This document shows, piece after piece, positions 5,571 to 6,228 of a DNA stretch of 6,228 nucleotides. The stretch comes from an uncultured Sutterella sp. (GTDB lineage Bacteria > Pseudomonadota > Gammaproteobacteria > Burkholderiales > Burkholderiaceae_F): NCBI GenBank assembly GCA_900552545.1, contig USAL01000110.1:1-6228 (forward strand). The letters run 5' to 3'. The notes under the pieces were generated by a model. That model saw only the letters and a list, made by a program, of their open reading frames with translations. It was not told the origin of the DNA and did no database searches. The translations under genes were made by a program, and so were the position numbers. How positions within the stretch are numbered: the stretch's first letter is position 1; every line of letters begins with the position of its first letter.

Positions 5571-6228
5571 TTACTCTTTCTTGCCGGTAAGCATCGGCAC
5601 CACGGAGCCTTCGCCGCCGGAAAGAAGACCGGTCTTGGCGTAGGTCTGCAGCTTCGCACGCGTATCGGTGATGTCGAGGTTGCGCATCGTGAGCTGGCCG
5701 ATGCGGTCGACGGCCGTGAACATCGAGTCGCCCTTTTCCATCGTCAGACGCGACGGTTCGTACGTCAGGTTGGGCGAGCGGGTATCAAGGATCGTGTAGT
5801 CGTTGCCGCGGCGCAGTTCGAGCGTCACTTCGCCAGTGATCGGACGGGCAACCCAGCGCATGGCGCTTTCGCGCAGCATGATGGCCTGGCTGTCGAACCA
5901 ACGGCCCTGATAGAGCAGGCGGCCCAACTTGCGGCCGTTGATGTGGTACTGCTCAATCGTGTCTTCGTTGTGGATACCGGAGATCAAACGCTCGTAGGCA
6001 ATGTGCAGAAGGGCCATACCCGGGGCTTCGTAGATGCCGCGGCTCTTGGCTTCGATGATGCGGTTTTCGATCTGATCGCTCATGCCCAGGCCGTGACGAC
6101 CGCCAATACGGTTGGCTTCCATCATCAGTTCGACAGGATCGGCAAATTCTTTGCCATTGAGAGCAACCGGCTGGCCTTCTTCGAAGCGAACGCTCACGGA
6201 TTCGGCCGGAATCTGAACGTTTTCGTCC
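5571..6228 (-). CDS. argG: Argininosuccinate synthase, C-terminal part (cut by the right edge)
   Basis: Cytoplasmic enzyme that joins citrulline and aspartate at the cost of ATP to AMP and pyrophosphate, giving argininosuccinate, the penultimate step of arginine synthesis. The window holds the last 218 residues; the ATP-binding PP-loop lies outside. The sequence matches the longer, E. coli-type ArgG (447 residues) closely: ANRIGGRHGLGMSDQIENR, IIEAKSRGIYEAPGMALLHI, EDTIEQYH, GRLLYQGRWFDSQA, ITGEVTLELRRGNDY, TMEKGDSMFTAVDRIGQLT and MRNLDITDTRAKL. The reading frame is open through the right edge (DENVQIPAESVSVRF), so the GTG at 6197 is an internal valine, not a start. The tail (GGEGSVVPMLTGKKE) differs from E. 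coli, as is normal for this family. Nothing in the sequence looks disrupted. No other arg genes are next to it here, and no ARG box could be seen because the promoter is outside. Confidence 0.96.
   Translation of the reverse strand, partial: DENVQIPAESVSVRFEEGQPVALNGKEFADPVELMMEANRIGGRHGLGMSDQIENRIIEAKSRGIYEAPGMALLHIAYERLISGIHNEDTIEQYHINGRKLGRLLYQGRWFDSQAIMLRESAMRWVARPITGEVTLELRRGNDYTILDTRSPNLTYEPSRLTMEKGDSMFTAVDRIGQLTMRNLDITDTRAKLQTYAKTGLLSGGEGSVVPMLTGKKE

Overview
The window reads as chromosome of a GC-rich proteobacterium with anaerobic metabolism. The coding genes are an E. coli-type argininosuccinate synthase, RNase G, a CzcD/ZitB-type cation exporter and an oxygen-sensitive class III ribonucleotide reductase. 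My best guess is an anaerobic or microaerophilic Burkholderiales member of the Sutterella type. That is an inference from protein style and base composition; no marker gene here proves it.

Layout, right to left, because every protein gene lies on the minus strand: the C-terminal half of argG (5571 to the right edge); a 230-nt intergenic stretch full of stem-loops, with a probable argG terminator near 5407-5432; a zinc-type CDF exporter (4345-5340); a 182-nt spacer with a long inverted repeat; RNase G (rng, 2705-4162), closed by a clear intrinsic terminator at 2610-2642; an island of about 1.3 kb with no convincing protein gene (1378-2704); and the N-terminal two thirds of nrdD (1-1377), which runs off the left edge.

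The non-coding island carries most of the unusual signal. Upstream of nrdD there is a good NrdR-box match (1745-1760) and a weaker one exactly 31 bp away (1714-1729), the tandem geometry used by the ribonucleotide reductase repressor NrdR. The leader that would follow is long (about 360 nt) and contains a terminator-like hairpin about 200 nt before the nrdD start. On the opposite strand, about 2075-2221, a structured RNA ends in a near-textbook intrinsic terminator and exposes two CCUCCCU motifs, so it looks like a small regulatory RNA that could pair with Shine-Dalgarno sequences.

nrdD is interrupted near 475-477 by loss of one base next to short homopolymers. Both sides match the family closely, so this is either a very recent mutation or a sequencing/assembly error. 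The genes do not form one pathway: argG makes arginine precursor, the CDF protein exports divalent metal, RNase G processes and degrades RNA, and NrdD supplies dNTPs without oxygen. I see no new multi-gene system; the candidate sRNA and the nrdD control region are the parts most worth following up.
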